Positions 37,348 to 46,288 of a stretch of 64,000 nt of DNA are shown here, piece by piece. The notes under the pieces are model-generated. The model was not told where the DNA came from, searched no databases, and saw nothing but the letters and a program-made list of their open reading frames with translations. The position numbers and the translations under genes are program-made. How positions within the stretch are numbered: position 1 is the first letter of the stretch; each line of letters opens with the position of its first letter. The DNA comes from Cellulomonas carbonis (GTDB taxonomy: Bacteria; Actinomycetota; Actinomycetes; Actinomycetales; Cellulomonadaceae): contig NZ_BMEB01000002.1 of assembly GCF_014636275.1 (NCBI RefSeq), forward strand, positions 806,001 to 870,000, read 5' to 3'.

Positions 37348-38178
37348 TCAGGGCGCGCCGTCGACCAGGGGTGTGAGGGCCGGGCGCTTCGGCCGGCGCA
37401 GGTCGCCCGACGAGCGTCCCCGCAGGCGCCGGGTGGCCCACGGGTAGACGTGCTCGCGGACCCACTGCGCGTCCTCGCGCACGCGCGCCGCGCGGGGCAG
37501 AGGCGGTAGCGGGACGAGCGGGTCGTCCCACGCGGCGTCGTCGGGCTCGAGCCCGAGCGCCACGAGCGCCGCCTGGGCGACGCGGCGGTGCCCCTCGGTC
37601 GTCAGGTGGATCCGGTCCGGGGCCCACATGCGCCAGTCGCGCAGGGACCGCATGCCCCACAGGTCGAGCACGTGCGCGTCGTGGCGGCGCGCGATCGACC
37701 AGATGTGCGCGTTGTACACGGCCACCCGGCCGCGCGTGCGGCTGATGATCGGCGAGTCCTTCGCGTCCATGCCCGTGCCGAGCAGGACGTCCGCGCCGGC
37801 GTCGCGCAGGCGGACGACGGCGGCCTCGAGGTCGGCCGCGAGCCGGTCGGGGTCGGCGGCCGGCCGCAGCATGTCGTTGCCGCCGCCGACGACGCTCACG
37901 AGCGCGGGGGCCATCGCCGCCGCCGCAGGGACCTGCTCGCGGAGGATGGGGCCCAGGAGGCGGCCCCGCACCGCGAGGTTCGCGTAGCGGAACGGTGGTG
38001 CGTCGGGTCCGCGGCGGTCGGCGAGATGGGTCGCGAGCAGGTCCGCCCAGCCCCGGCACGGCACGTCGGCGGTCTCGGGGTCCTCGACGCCGGGGACGTC
38101 CCACAGCCCCTCGGTGAACGAGTCGCCGAGGGCCGCGTAGCTCGACCAGGCCGCTCCTGCGTCACGGGTGAAATCCAC
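37348..38178 (-). CDS. SGNH/GDSL-family hydrolase
   Basis: Esterase or acylhydrolase of 276 residues. Block I with the catalytic Ser is YAALGDSFTEG, block III is VVGGGNDML (Gly-x-Asn-Asp oxyanion), and block V is APDRIHLTTEGHRRVA with catalytic Asp-x-x-His. No signal peptide, so it acts in the cytoplasm unless exported otherwise. The GTG at 38178 is preceded at six bases by CAGACT, a leaderless arrangement; a longer frame upstream would cover the riboswitch on the other strand and is rejected. Confidence 0.85.
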   Translation of the reverse strand: MDFTRDAGAAWSSYAALGDSFTEGLWDVPGVEDPETADVPCRGWADLLATHLADRRGPDAPPFRYANLAVRGRLLGPILREQVPAAAAMAPALVSVVGGGNDMLRPAADPDRLAADLEAAVVRLRDAGADVLLGTGMDAKDSPIISRTRGRVAVYNAHIWSIARRHDAHVLDLWGMRSLRDWRMWAPDRIHLTTEGHRRVAQAALVALGLEPDDAAWDDPLVPLPPLPRAARVREDAQWVREHVYPWATRRLRGRSSGDLRRPKRPALTPLVDGAP

Positions 38179-38278
38179 GGGACAAGTCTGCGCTTGTGCG
38201 ACGCCAGGTCCCAAACCGGGCGTCCGGGACCTCACCTCACCCTGGACGGTCCGGGGGGCGTCGGTCATCCTGGGCAGG

Positions 38279-38362
38279 TCAGCGACAAGCGGCAAACCCA
38301 TCGCGAGGTGGGGACGCAAAGCCACGGGACCCTCGAGGTCAGCCGGGCTACCGAACGACAGG
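38279..38362 (+). ncRNA. Cyclic di-GMP-I (GEMM-I) riboswitch aptamer
   Basis: The conserved core is intact: GGCAAACC (38291-38298), a six-bp hairpin CCCATC/GGTGGG closed by a GCGA tetraloop (tetraloop-receptor interaction), GGGACGCAAAGCC (38311-38323), ACGGGA, and CAGCCGGGCTACCGA near the 3' end. These match the c-di-GMP-binding pocket and pairing elements of the GEMM-I class. Boundaries are approximate. It is on the plus strand, nine bases before a 43-codon ORF and 246 bases before a secreted-protein gene, so expression of these probably depends on c-di-GMP. Confidence 0.93.
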
Positions 38363-38370
38363 GGCCGACC

Positions 38371-38502
38371 ATGGACCTCCACCAGGTGACCGCCACCTCC
38401 GCACGCGACTGCCTCGTGTGCGGACCGGCGACCGTCACGTCGCGCGTCGTGCGGCACCTCCACCCGCACCGCTCCGGCCACCTCGCGGGCCGCACCCCTT
38501 AG
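38371..38502 (+). CDS. Small ORF (43 aa) with CxxC motif behind the riboswitch
   Basis: ATG 38371 follows the aptamer by eight bases, with AGGGG (38360-38364) as a possible ribosome binding site overlapping its 3' edge. The product begins MDLHQVTATSARDCLVCGP, with Cys14 and Cys17, and ends in a His/Arg-rich tail before TAG. It could be a real peptide under translational riboswitch control, or a leader for the downstream gene. There is no homologue I recognise. Confidence 0.5.
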   Translation: MDLHQVTATSARDCLVCGPATVTSRVVRHLHPHRSGHLAGRTP

Positions 38503-38515
38503 CCCTCGGGCAGGC

Positions 38516-38547
38516 GTCCCGGGTCGCAGGAGGCGACCGGTCGGGAC
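38516..38547 (+). terminator. Hairpin between the small ORF and the secreted-protein gene
   Basis: GTCCCG-GGTCGC pairs with GCGACC-GGT-CGGGAC: twelve bp with a GGT bulge and an AGGAG loop. It lies 154 bases after the aptamer and 61 before the next ATG. It could be a terminator used as expression platform, or an independent structure. Confidence 0.5.
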
Positions 38548-38608
38548 GGCGACGGGCAGGACGCCCGACGCGGAGCAGCACGCGGAGCCGGAGCCCAGGA
38601 GGGGTGAC

Positions 38609-39019
38609 ATGGTCAGCACGAAGAACCGCAGGGCCGCCTCGGTGGCCCTGGTGGCGCTCGCCCTCGTGGGCGTGCGGGCCGCCGCCGCGGCGGGCGGCGG
38701 GATCGGCGACGAGCTGCTCGTCGCGAGCACGACGACGGAGCTGTGCAGCTCGTCGGACGTGCACATCGACTACGACGTCACGTACGTCGCAGCACTGCAG
38801 GGATACGGGGTGAGCGCCGCCCGGCTGTCGGGGCTGGACGAGCGCTGCCAGGGGTACGACGCGATCGTGTCCCTCAGCGGGCCCGGGGGGGCCCTGCTGG
38901 CGGAGGGATCCGCTGTGGTGGACGGCACCGAGGTGACCGTCGTCGTGCCGGCGGAGACGCCGGTGGCCGCGGACGAGCTCACGGGGGTGAGCGTCGTCCT
39001 GGTGGTGGCAGAGGTCTGA
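38609..39019 (+). CDS. Small secreted protein downstream of the c-di-GMP riboswitch
   Basis: A 136-residue exported protein. The N-terminus (VSTKNRRAASVALVALALVG then VRAAAAAGGG) is a signal peptide. The mature part contains ELCSSSDVHIDYDVTY, LDERCQGYDAIVSLSGPGG and ends ELTGVSVVLVVAEV; spacing and pattern match the protein at 35412, with the same two Cys positions, so the two are paralogues. AGGAGGGG lies before ATG 38609. Probably a surface or matrix component regulated by c-di-GMP; role inferred from context only. Confidence 0.72.
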   Translation: MVSTKNRRAASVALVALALVGVRAAAAAGGGIGDELLVASTTTELCSSSDVHIDYDVTYVAALQGYGVSAARLSGLDERCQGYDAIVSLSGPGGALLAEGSAVVDGTEVTVVVPAETPVAADELTGVSVVLVVAEV

Positions 39020-39028
39020 GGGGGCCTC

Positions 39029-39781
39029 TCAGGTCGAGGCGGGTGCCGTCGCCGCGGGGGCGGTGGCGGCACCCGCCGAGGACCAGTCGACCGGCGGCTC
39101 GCCCTGCTCGGCGAGCAGCGCGTCGACGCGCGAGAACGGCCGCGAGCCGAAGAACCCGCGGGACGCCGACAGCGGGCTCGGGTGCACGCCCGCGACGACC
39201 GGCACGTCACCCAGCAGCGGCGCGGCGGTCGCGGCGTCCCGACCCCACAGGACCGCGACGAGCGGCGCTCCCTCGGCGTGCCGCCGCGCGAGGGTGCGGA
39301 CCGCCTGCGCGGTGACCTCCTGCCAGCCGAGGGACCGGTGCGACCCCGGCGCGCCCGCACGGACGGTCAGCACGCGGTTGAGCAGCAGGACGCCCTGGTC
39401 GGCCCACGGTGTGAGGTCGCCCGAGGGACCGGGCGTGCCGCCGACGTCGTCGGCGATCTCGCGGTACACGTTCTGCAGCGACCGGGGGATCGGTCGGACG
39501 TCCGGCGCGACCGAGAACGCCAGCCCGGTCGCGTGGCCGGGCGTCGGGTACGGGTCCTGCCCGAGGAGGAGCACCCGCACGTCGGCGAGCGGGCGGCGGA
39601 AGGCGCGCAGGACGTCGTCCGGGGCGGGGAGCCACGCGCGGCCCGCGGCGGTCTCGGCGCGCAGCGCGTCCCCGAGGGCCCGGATGCGGTCCTCCACGGG
39701 GGCGAGCGCCTCCGCCCAGTCCGGGGCGACGAGCTCGGCGAGAGGGCGACGGGGCCTGGGCGCTGGTGTTGGCGTCGGCAC
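39029..39781 (-). CDS. ung: Uracil-DNA glycosylase (family 1)
   Basis: Removes uracil from DNA in base-excision repair. The 250-residue protein has the water-activating loop [20 protein letters not shown], the Pro-rich loop, [20 protein letters not shown], and the Leu-intercalation motif [15 protein letters not shown]. The GTG at 39781 is seven bases after TACGCT on its strand. A Pro/Ala-rich N-terminus and Ala/Thr-rich C-terminus extend the core. It converges on the secreted-protein gene. Confidence 0.95.
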   Translation of the reverse strand: MPTPTPAPRPRRPLAELVAPDWAEALAPVEDRIRALGDALRAETAAGRAWLPAPDDVLRAFRRPLADVRVLLLGQDPYPTPGHATGLAFSVAPDVRPIPRSLQNVYREIADDVGGTPGPSGDLTPWADQGVLLLNRVLTVRAGAPGSHRSLGWQEVTAQAVRTLARRHAEGAPLVAVLWGRDAATAAPLLGDVPVVAGVHPSPLSASRGFFGSRPFSRVDALLAEQGEPPVDWSSAGAATAPAATAPAST

Positions 39782-39897
39782 GGCCGCGAGCGTACGGCGC
39801 CCGGGTGACGGACCGGGTGAACCCGTGGACGCCCGCGTGGGCCGTGCGCCGACCCCGCGGGGGCTCGGCGCGACGCGCCGCGGGCGACGCGCCGGGC

Positions 39898-39919
39898 GGA
39901 ATGACACCCCTGTCATTCC
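39898..39919. promoter_or_regulatory. Perfect palindromic operator before the DUF3263 gene
   Basis: GGAATGACA and TGTCATTCC, nine-bp perfect arms with a CCCC spacer. The -10 candidate TAGCAT (39924-39929) begins five bases downstream, so a protein bound here would cover the -35 region. Confidence 0.65.
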
Positions 39920-39992
39920 GACCTAGCATGGCGGGCAGCAGGAGCAGACGCGGGCGAGCAGGTCCGCCCGGGTGTCCAGCAGGGAGGTCGGC

Positions 39993-40289
39993 ATGACGAC
40001 GAGCACGCACGCGACGGTCGACGTCGCACCGCACGGGGCGGAGCTGTCGGAGCGCGACCAGCAGATCCTGGCGTTCGAGCGCCAGTGGTGGAAGTACGCC
40101 GGCGCCAAGGAGCAGGCGGTGCGCGAGCTGTTCGAGATGTCGGCGACGCGCTACTACCAGGTGCTCAACGCCCTGATCGACTCGCCCGCCGCCCTCGCGC
40201 ACGACCCGATGCTCGTCAAGCGCCTGCGCCGCATGCGCAGCTCGCGCCAGCGCGCCCGTACCGCGCGCCGCCTGGGCGTCGAGGGCTGA
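39993..40289 (+). CDS. DUF3263 family protein, putative DNA-binding
   Basis: A 98-residue actinobacterial protein. LSERDQQILAFERQWWKYAGAKEQAV is the family signature, followed by a helix-turn-helix-like stretch (RELFEMSATRYYQVLNALI) and a basic tail (VKRLRRMRSSRQRARTARR). AGGGAGG precedes ATG 39993. It is probably a small transcription factor; the palindrome upstream may be its own operator. It lies 22 bp before the LytR_C gene. Confidence 0.85.
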   Translation: MTTSTHATVDVAPHGAELSERDQQILAFERQWWKYAGAKEQAVRELFEMSATRYYQVLNALIDSPAALAHDPMLVKRLRRMRSSRQRARTARRLGVEG

Positions 40290-40311
40290 CCGGGCCGGTA
40301 GCCTGTCCGCC

Positions 40312-40965
40312 GTGACGGGCCACTACGACCACCCCGCGGACGAGTTCGACGTCGCTCCGCACGAGGAGCGTCCCAGGGGTGTCCACCGGGCGCCGCGCTC
40401 GTGGTGGAACCGGTGGGCCCCGTTCGTCGCCGTCCTCGTGATCTTCCCCGTCCTCGCGTTCGGGGCGGTCTACTGGCTGTCGCAGTGGGACGGTGCCCCC
40501 GGCGGCGTCGCGCTCCCCGCGATCGGCGGCTCCGCGTCCGAGGAACCCGAGGGCACGCCGGCCACCCCGACGGAGGGTGCGGCCGAGGAGCCGACCGACG
40601 AGGCCACCGAACCGACGGAGCCGACCGAGCCGGTCGAGGAGCCCGTCGAGGAGCCGGTCGAGGAACCCGTCGAGGAGCCGACCCCCGAGGCGGACCTGAC
40701 GACGCCGGTCCGCGTGCTCAACGCGACGAACCGGTCCGGGCTGGCCTCGGGCACGGCAGCGACGCTCACCGACGCCGGCTACACCTCGACGTCGTCGGGC
40801 AACTGGTCCGGCGGTGCGGTGAGCAGCTCGGTCGTCTACTACGGCGTCGAGGACGACGCAGCGACGGCGCAGGCCGTCGCGGCCGAGCTCGGCATCGGCC
40901 GCGTCGTCCTCGACGACGGCGTCGAGGGCGTGCTCGCGGTCCTGGCCGCCGACTTCGAGGGCTGA
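40312..40965 (+). CDS. LytR_C domain membrane protein
   Basis: A 217-residue envelope protein. A cytoplasmic N-terminus is followed by one membrane helix (about 39-59), a Pro/Glu/Thr-rich extracellular spacer with near-perfect VEEP repeats (about 100-125), and a C-terminal LytR_C domain (PVRVLNATNRSGLASGTAATL, SSVVYYGVEDDAATAQAVAAEL). LytR_C is the accessory domain of wall-polymer ligases, so it may bind wall polysaccharide. TAGCCT lies seven bases before GTG 40312, suggesting its own leaderless promoter next to the DUF3263 gene. Confidence 0.86.
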   Translation: MTGHYDHPADEFDVAPHEERPRGVHRAPRSWWNRWAPFVAVLVIFPVLAFGAVYWLSQWDGAPGGVALPAIGGSASEEPEGTPATPTEGAAEEPTDEATEPTEPTEPVEEPVEEPVEEPVEEPTPEADLTTPVRVLNATNRSGLASGTAATLTDAGYTSTSSGNWSGGAVSSSVVYYGVEDDAATAQAVAAELGIGRVVLDDGVEGVLAVLAADFEG

Positions 40966-41049
40966 CGCGCCGCACGCCGTCGAGCCCGGCGAGAGCCCGC
41001 CGAGCCCGCCCGTCGCGCACGGGCGCCGTGCAGCGGCGATGATCGTGGG

Positions 41050-42576
41050 GTGGTCGCGGCCCGCGGCCACGGTCGCGGCCGGCAGCCCGGGGGACGGATG
41101 ACAGCGAGCGAGGTCGACGTCGTCGTCGTCGGCTCGGGCCCCAACGGCCTCGCGGCGGCGGTGACGCTCGCGCGCGCGGGGCTCGGCGTGCGGGTCCTCG
41201 AGGCACAGCCCACGGCCGGTGGGGGCGCCCGGACGGTCCCCGGCCTCGTCCCCGGCGTGGTGCACGACCAGTGCTCCGCGGTGCACCCGATGGCGCTCGC
41301 GTCGCCCTTCTTCCGCCGGTTTGACCTCGCGGCACGCGGGGTCGAGCTCGTGACGCCCGAGGTGTCCTACGCGCAGCCGCTGCCCGACGGGCGGGCCGCG
41401 CTCGCGCTGCGGTCGCTCGACCGGACCGTGGACGAGCTCGGCCCCGACGGCCCGGCGTGGCGTGCGCTCATGGAGCCGCTCGTCGAGCACGCCGACGCGG
41501 TCGTCGGCGCCGTCCTGGGCGACCACCGCCGCCTCCCGCGGGACCTCGTCACCGCGATCCGCTTCGGCCTGCGCACGCTCGAGCAGGGCGTCGCGCCGCT
41601 GTGGGGGCGTCGGTTCCGCGGCGAGGAGGCGCCCGCGCTCCTGACCGGCGTCGCGTCGCACGCGATCACGCCGCTGCCGTCCCTGCCCGCAGCCGGGACC
41701 GCGCTCCTGCTCGGGACCCTCGCGCACGCCACGGGCTGGTGCATCCCGCGCGGGGGGACCGCGACGATCACGGACGCGCTGGTCGCCGACCTGCGCGCGC
41801 ACGGCGGCGAGGTGGTCGTCGACAGCCCGGTCCGGACCCGCGCCGACCTGCCGCAGGCGCGTGCGTACGTGTTCGACACCACCCCCGCGACCGTCGCGCG
41901 CGTGCTGGGCGACCGCATGTCCCCGCGTGTCCGCCGCGAGCTCCTGGGCTTCCGGCACGGGAACGGGGCCGCGAAGGTCGACCTGGTGCTGTCGGGGCCC
42001 GTGCCGTGGACCCACCCGGACGTGGGGCGCGCGGGGACCGTGCACCTCGGCGGCACGCGCGCCGAGATGGTCGCGACCGAGCGCGCGGTGGCCGCGGGCC
42101 GGCACTCGAGGCACCCGATGGTGCTGCTGAGCGACCCGTCCGTCGTCGACCCGTCCCGTGTCGGACCGGGCGGCGTCCGTCCGCTGTGGACCTACGCGCA
42201 CGTCCCGGCGGGGTCGCCGCGCGACATGACCGACGCGGTGCTCGACGAGCTCGAGCGCTTCGCGCCCGGCGTCCGCGACCTCGTCGTCGCCGCGCAGTGC
42301 GTGCCCGCGTCCCGGATGGAGCAGCACAACGCGAACTACGTCGGCGGCGACATCGCCGCGGGGACCATCACGATGCGCAGGATGCTCGTCGGTCCGCGCT
42401 GGCAGCTCGACCCGTACGACGTCGGCGTGCCGGGCGCGTACCTGTGCTCCGCGGCGACGCCGCCCGGGCCCGGTGTGCACGGCATGGCCGGCTGGCACGT
42501 CGCGCGGCGCGTGCTGCGAGACCGGTTCGGCGTCCACCACCCGCCCGACCTGCGCCCGTCCCCGGCCCGCGGGTGA
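41050..42576 (+). CDS. FAD-dependent oxidoreductase (phytoene desaturase-like, NAD(P)-binding)
   Basis: Amine-oxidase/phytoene-desaturase superfamily protein. The dinucleotide fold [23 protein letters not shown] is at the N-terminus; [24 protein letters not shown] and the C-terminal [24 protein letters not shown] are typical of the PF01593/NAD(P)/FAD family, not of carotenoid-cluster enzymes specifically. GTG 41050 has GATGAT six bases upstream, like other leaderless starts here; ATG 41098 with GGGGGA upstream gives a shorter 492-residue protein starting at the conserved fold. Substrate unknown. Confidence 0.87.
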   Translation: MVAARGHGRGRQPGGRMTASEVDVVVVGSGPNGLAAAVTLARAGLGVRVLEAQPTAGGGARTVPGLVPGVVHDQCSAVHPMALASPFFRRFDLAARGVELVTPEVSYAQPLPDGRAALALRSLDRTVDELGPDGPAWRALMEPLVEHADAVVGAVLGDHRRLPRDLVTAIRFGLRTLEQGVAPLWGRRFRGEEAPALLTGVASHAITPLPSLPAAGTALLLGTLAHATGWCIPRGGTATITDALVADLRAHGGEVVVDSPVRTRADLPQARAYVFDTTPATVARVLGDRMSPRVRRELLGFRHGNGAAKVDLVLSGPVPWTHPDVGRAGTVHLGGTRAEMVATERAVAAGRHSRHPMVLLSDPSVVDPSRVGPGGVRPLWTYAHVPAGSPRDMTDAVLDELERFAPGVRDLVVAAQCVPASRMEQHNANYVGGDIAAGTITMRRMLVGPRWQLDPYDVGVPGAYLCSAATPPGPGVHGMAGWHVARRVLRDRFGVHHPPDLRPSPARG

Positions 42577-42579
42577 CTG

Positions 42580-42606
42580 CTTGCACTCGCCGGGTCCGAG
42601 TGCCAA
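42580..42606. promoter_or_regulatory. First CIRCE-like element, groEL promoter
   Basis: CTTGCACTC-N9-GAGTGCCAA, close to the HrcA operator TTAGCACTC-N9-GAGTGCTAA. It contains a -35 hexamer TTGCAC (42581-42586), and AATAAT (42605-42610) gives a -10 at 18-bp spacing. Confidence 0.8.
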
Positions 42607-42613
42607 TAATGAG

Positions 42614-42640
42614 TTAGCACTCTCGATCCGAGAGTGACAG
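42614..42640. promoter_or_regulatory. Second CIRCE element, groEL promoter
   Basis: TTAGCACTC-N9-GAGTGACAG: the left arm is a perfect CIRCE half and the right arm keeps the GAGTG core. It lies just after the -10 box, about the transcription start, so HrcA bound at both sites would block initiation. Confidence 0.88.
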
Positions 42641-42681
42641 AAACGTCTGGCCAGGTGAGGCCGGCGCGCGGCGGGACATGA

Positions 42682-44379
<1,698 letters not shown>

Positions 44380-44425
44380 TCCTCACCGATCAGGTCTGAG
44401 CAGGCCCGGCCGACGAGGTCGATCG

Positions 44426-44461
44426 ACGGCGGGCGTCTCCCTCAGGGGAGGCGCCCGCCGT
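44426..44461. terminator. groEL terminator
   Basis: Sixteen-bp stem (ACGGCGGGCGTCTCCC against GGGAGGCGCCCGCCGT, one G-T pair) with a TCAG loop. The stop codon of the convergent DUF4031 gene lies in that loop, so the terminator doubles as coding sequence. Confidence 0.82.
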
Positions 44462-44768
44462 TCGTCGTACCTGGACCGGTACCGGGCCCCGCGCGCCGGC
44501 CTGCACGCCGGTCACGTGCCGTGACGCGGAGCCCTGACGCGCGCAGACGGCGTACGAGCTCGCGCGAGTCGACGAGCTGGGCGCCGAGCGCGACGAGGTC
44601 GTCGTACCGCTCGGCGGGCACGTCGTAGTGGTCGAGGTCGAACGCGCGGCGGGGGATGCCCGCGCGGTCGGCCAGGGCGTGCAGCTCGTCCAGCGTGCTG
44701 TCGCTCACGAGGTGGCCCCAGACGCGGCCGTGGCGGGGCCACAGCGGCGGGTCGAGCAGCACGGTCAC
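44442..44768 (-). CDS. DUF4031 domain protein
   Basis: A 108-residue protein with the DUF4031 core: VTVLLDPPLWPRHGRVWGHL, VSDSTLDELHALADRAGI and FDLDHYDVPAERYDDLVALGA. The family is of unknown function. The GTG at 44768 is chosen because it begins the conserved domain and TTCGAT lies six bases before it on this strand; the longer frame upstream is unrelated sequence. The last residues (GTTNGGRLP) are encoded by one arm of the groEL terminator. Confidence 0.82.
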   Translation of the reverse strand: MTVLLDPPLWPRHGRVWGHLVSDSTLDELHALADRAGIPRRAFDLDHYDVPAERYDDLVALGAQLVDSRELVRRLRASGLRVTARDRRAGRRAGPGTGPGTTNGGRLP

Positions 44769-44794
44769 GCGTCGATCGAACCACGCCCGGACGC

Positions 44795-44834
44795 GACGAC
44801 GCCCTCCGGGACGGGTCGTCCGGAGGGCGTCGTC
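44795..44834 (-). terminator. Terminator after the WXG100 gene
   Basis: Perfect 15-bp arms (GACGACGCCCTCCGG and its complement) with a ten-base loop, starting six bases past the WXG100 stop on the minus strand. Confidence 0.78.
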
Positions 44835-44839
44835 GTCGG

Positions 44840-45127
44840 TCAGCGGCCGAAGAGCCGTGACGCCTGCTGCTCGGCGTCGGCGTACGTGCGGGCCGCGGCG
44901 TCGAGGGCCGCGGTGATCTGGTCCAGGCTGTGCTCGACCCGCTGCTGCGTCGTCGTCCACTCCGCGAGGACGCCCGCGAACGCCGTCGCCGCGCTGCCAC
45001 GCCAGCCGTCCTGCAGGTCCGTGAGGTGGCGCACCAGCGCCGCCACCTCCGCGCGGACGGCCGCGACGGACCGTCCGGTGGCCGCGGCCGCCTGGGACAC
45101 CTGGGCGCTGTCGACCTCGTACCTCAT
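44840..45127 (-). CDS. WXG100 family protein (ESAT-6-like)
   Basis: A 95-residue helical hairpin protein. The turn LQDGWRGSAATAFAGVL holds the W-x-G motif, with helices on both sides, and the C-terminal YADAEQQASRLF resembles the YxxxD/E secretion signal. Such proteins are exported as dimers by type VII (ESX) systems, but no ESX genes are in this window. GAGGAGG precedes ATG 45127. Confidence 0.86.
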   Translation of the reverse strand: MRYEVDSAQVSQAAAATGRSVAAVRAEVAALVRHLTDLQDGWRGSAATAFAGVLAEWTTTQQRVEHSLDQITAALDAAARTYADAEQQASRLFGR

Positions 45128-45263
45128 GCTCGTCCTCCTCGTGTCGGGTGCGAGGACGGTAGGACGGCGTGGACCTGGCCCCCGGCGGGTGGCCGCACGG
45201 TCGGTGGACGGGCGATGAGCGCGCGGCCTGTGGGCAGGCATGCGCGGTGGGCCCGTCCGGGGC

Positions 45264-45345
45264 TCCGCTCAGGTCCGCTCAGGCATGCCGGGCCGGCTCA
45301 GGTCCGCCAGACCCGCTCAGGTCCGCCTGGCCGGCTCAGGCCGGC
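45264..45345. repeat. Five-copy GCTCAGG repeat containing the HD-gene stop codon
   Basis: GCTCAGG starts at 45267, 45277, 45296, 45315 and 45334; the last three intervals are 19 bp with a longer unit (ccGCTCAGGTCCGCCngn). The copy at 45334 contains the stop codon of the HD-domain gene on the minus strand, so the gene end appears to have been duplicated in tandem downstream. Confidence 0.8.
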
Positions 45346-46088
45346 GAGCCCGCCGGCGTCGAGGGGGTCGTGCCGTCGGACCCGGCGTCCTCGGCCGACT
45401 CGATGCGACGGAGCTCCTTCTCGAGGCGGTGCAGCTCGGCCGCCGTGTTCTGCCGCGCGGGCTCCTCCCAGGCCGCGCCGAGCGGGCTGAGGAACAGGCG
45501 CGGGCGCTCGCTGAGCTTGCGCAGGATCTTGATCCGCGCGCGGACGAACGACTCGATCGGGAGGTGCGCGTACTCCGCGCGCACGTCCTCGAGGTAGGCG
45601 CGGTAGCGCTGCGGCTCGGCCGCGAGCATCGCGAGGTCGGCGTCGCACAGGACGGCGCAGTCGAAGTCCTCGGGGTTGGCGGTGTGCCGGACGAGCGCGG
45701 TGACGAGCTCGGCGACGCGCTCGACGGCGTCGTGCGGCACGCCGAGCTCGGTGAGCTGGGCCCGCGCGAGCGCGGCGCTGGCGCGCTCGTCCTCCCCGCC
45801 GCGGCCCGCGTACGAGGCGCGCTCGGCGGAGTCGAACACGGTGCCGTGGTACCAGGCGGCGAGCCGGACCAGCTCGGGCTCGTGGGTCTCCTCGGCGAGC
45901 TCGTCGACGCGCATCAGCACGTCGGTCAGGTGCCGCAGGTTGTGGAAGTGCCGTTGGGGCTGGGACCACCGCTCGATGAGGTCCTGCGCGACGGCCTCGA
46001 TCTGAGCGGGCTCGGCGGTCGCCCCGGCACCCTTGCAGGAGCGGACGAACGCCGAGGTCAACCACTGGGGTGCGTCGGTGACGCCCAT
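45336..46088 (-). CDS. HD-domain superfamily metal-dependent phosphohydrolase (COG4339-like)
   Basis: A 250-residue protein with metal-ligand His in RHFHNLRHLTDVL, then AAWYHGTVFD, TALVRHTANPEDFDCAVLCDADLA, where the late Asp completes an HD-like site. C-terminal helices contain ARIKILRKLSERPRLFLSPLG. The family is called a predicted phosphohydrolase; substrate unknown. ATG 46088 has GAGG nine bases upstream; an in-frame ATG at 46127 would overlap a TAGCAT box, so it is less likely. Confidence 0.8.
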   Translation of the reverse strand: MGVTDAPQWLTSAFVRSCKGAGATAEPAQIEAVAQDLIERWSQPQRHFHNLRHLTDVLMRVDELAEETHEPELVRLAAWYHGTVFDSAERASYAGRGGEDERASAALARAQLTELGVPHDAVERVAELVTALVRHTANPEDFDCAVLCDADLAMLAAEPQRYRAYLEDVRAEYAHLPIESFVRARIKILRKLSERPRLFLSPLGAAWEEPARQNTAAELHRLEKELRRIESAEDAGSDGTTPSTPAGSPA

Positions 46089-46240
46089 GGGTACACGCCT
46101 CGGGTCGGGGGAAGGACGGTCAGCCATGCTAGCCCCGGCGCGTGGACGCCGCGCCCGCCGTCCCGGTGGGCACGCACCGCGTCCGCGTCTCCTGCACCAC
46201 GCGGGGCCGCGCGCGCGGTCGCCGGGCGGCGGTCACCACC

Positions 46241-46276
46241 GGGCCCACCGGGCCCACCGGGCCCACCGGGCCCAGC
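46241..46276. repeat. Four-copy 9-bp GGGCCCACC tandem repeat
   Basis: GGGCCCACC at 46241, 46250 and 46259, then GGGCCCAGC at 46268, exactly head to tail. It lies just past the stop codon of the sensor kinase (minus strand) and upstream of the HD gene. Confidence 0.85.
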
Positions 46277-46288
46277 GGGTCGCCTGGC

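Noticed and set aside
34983..39019. Genomic island integrated at tRNA-Thr
   Set aside because: The secreted-protein cluster lies just after the tRNA, but there is no integrase, no transposase and no repeated tRNA 3' end, and composition does not differ clearly.
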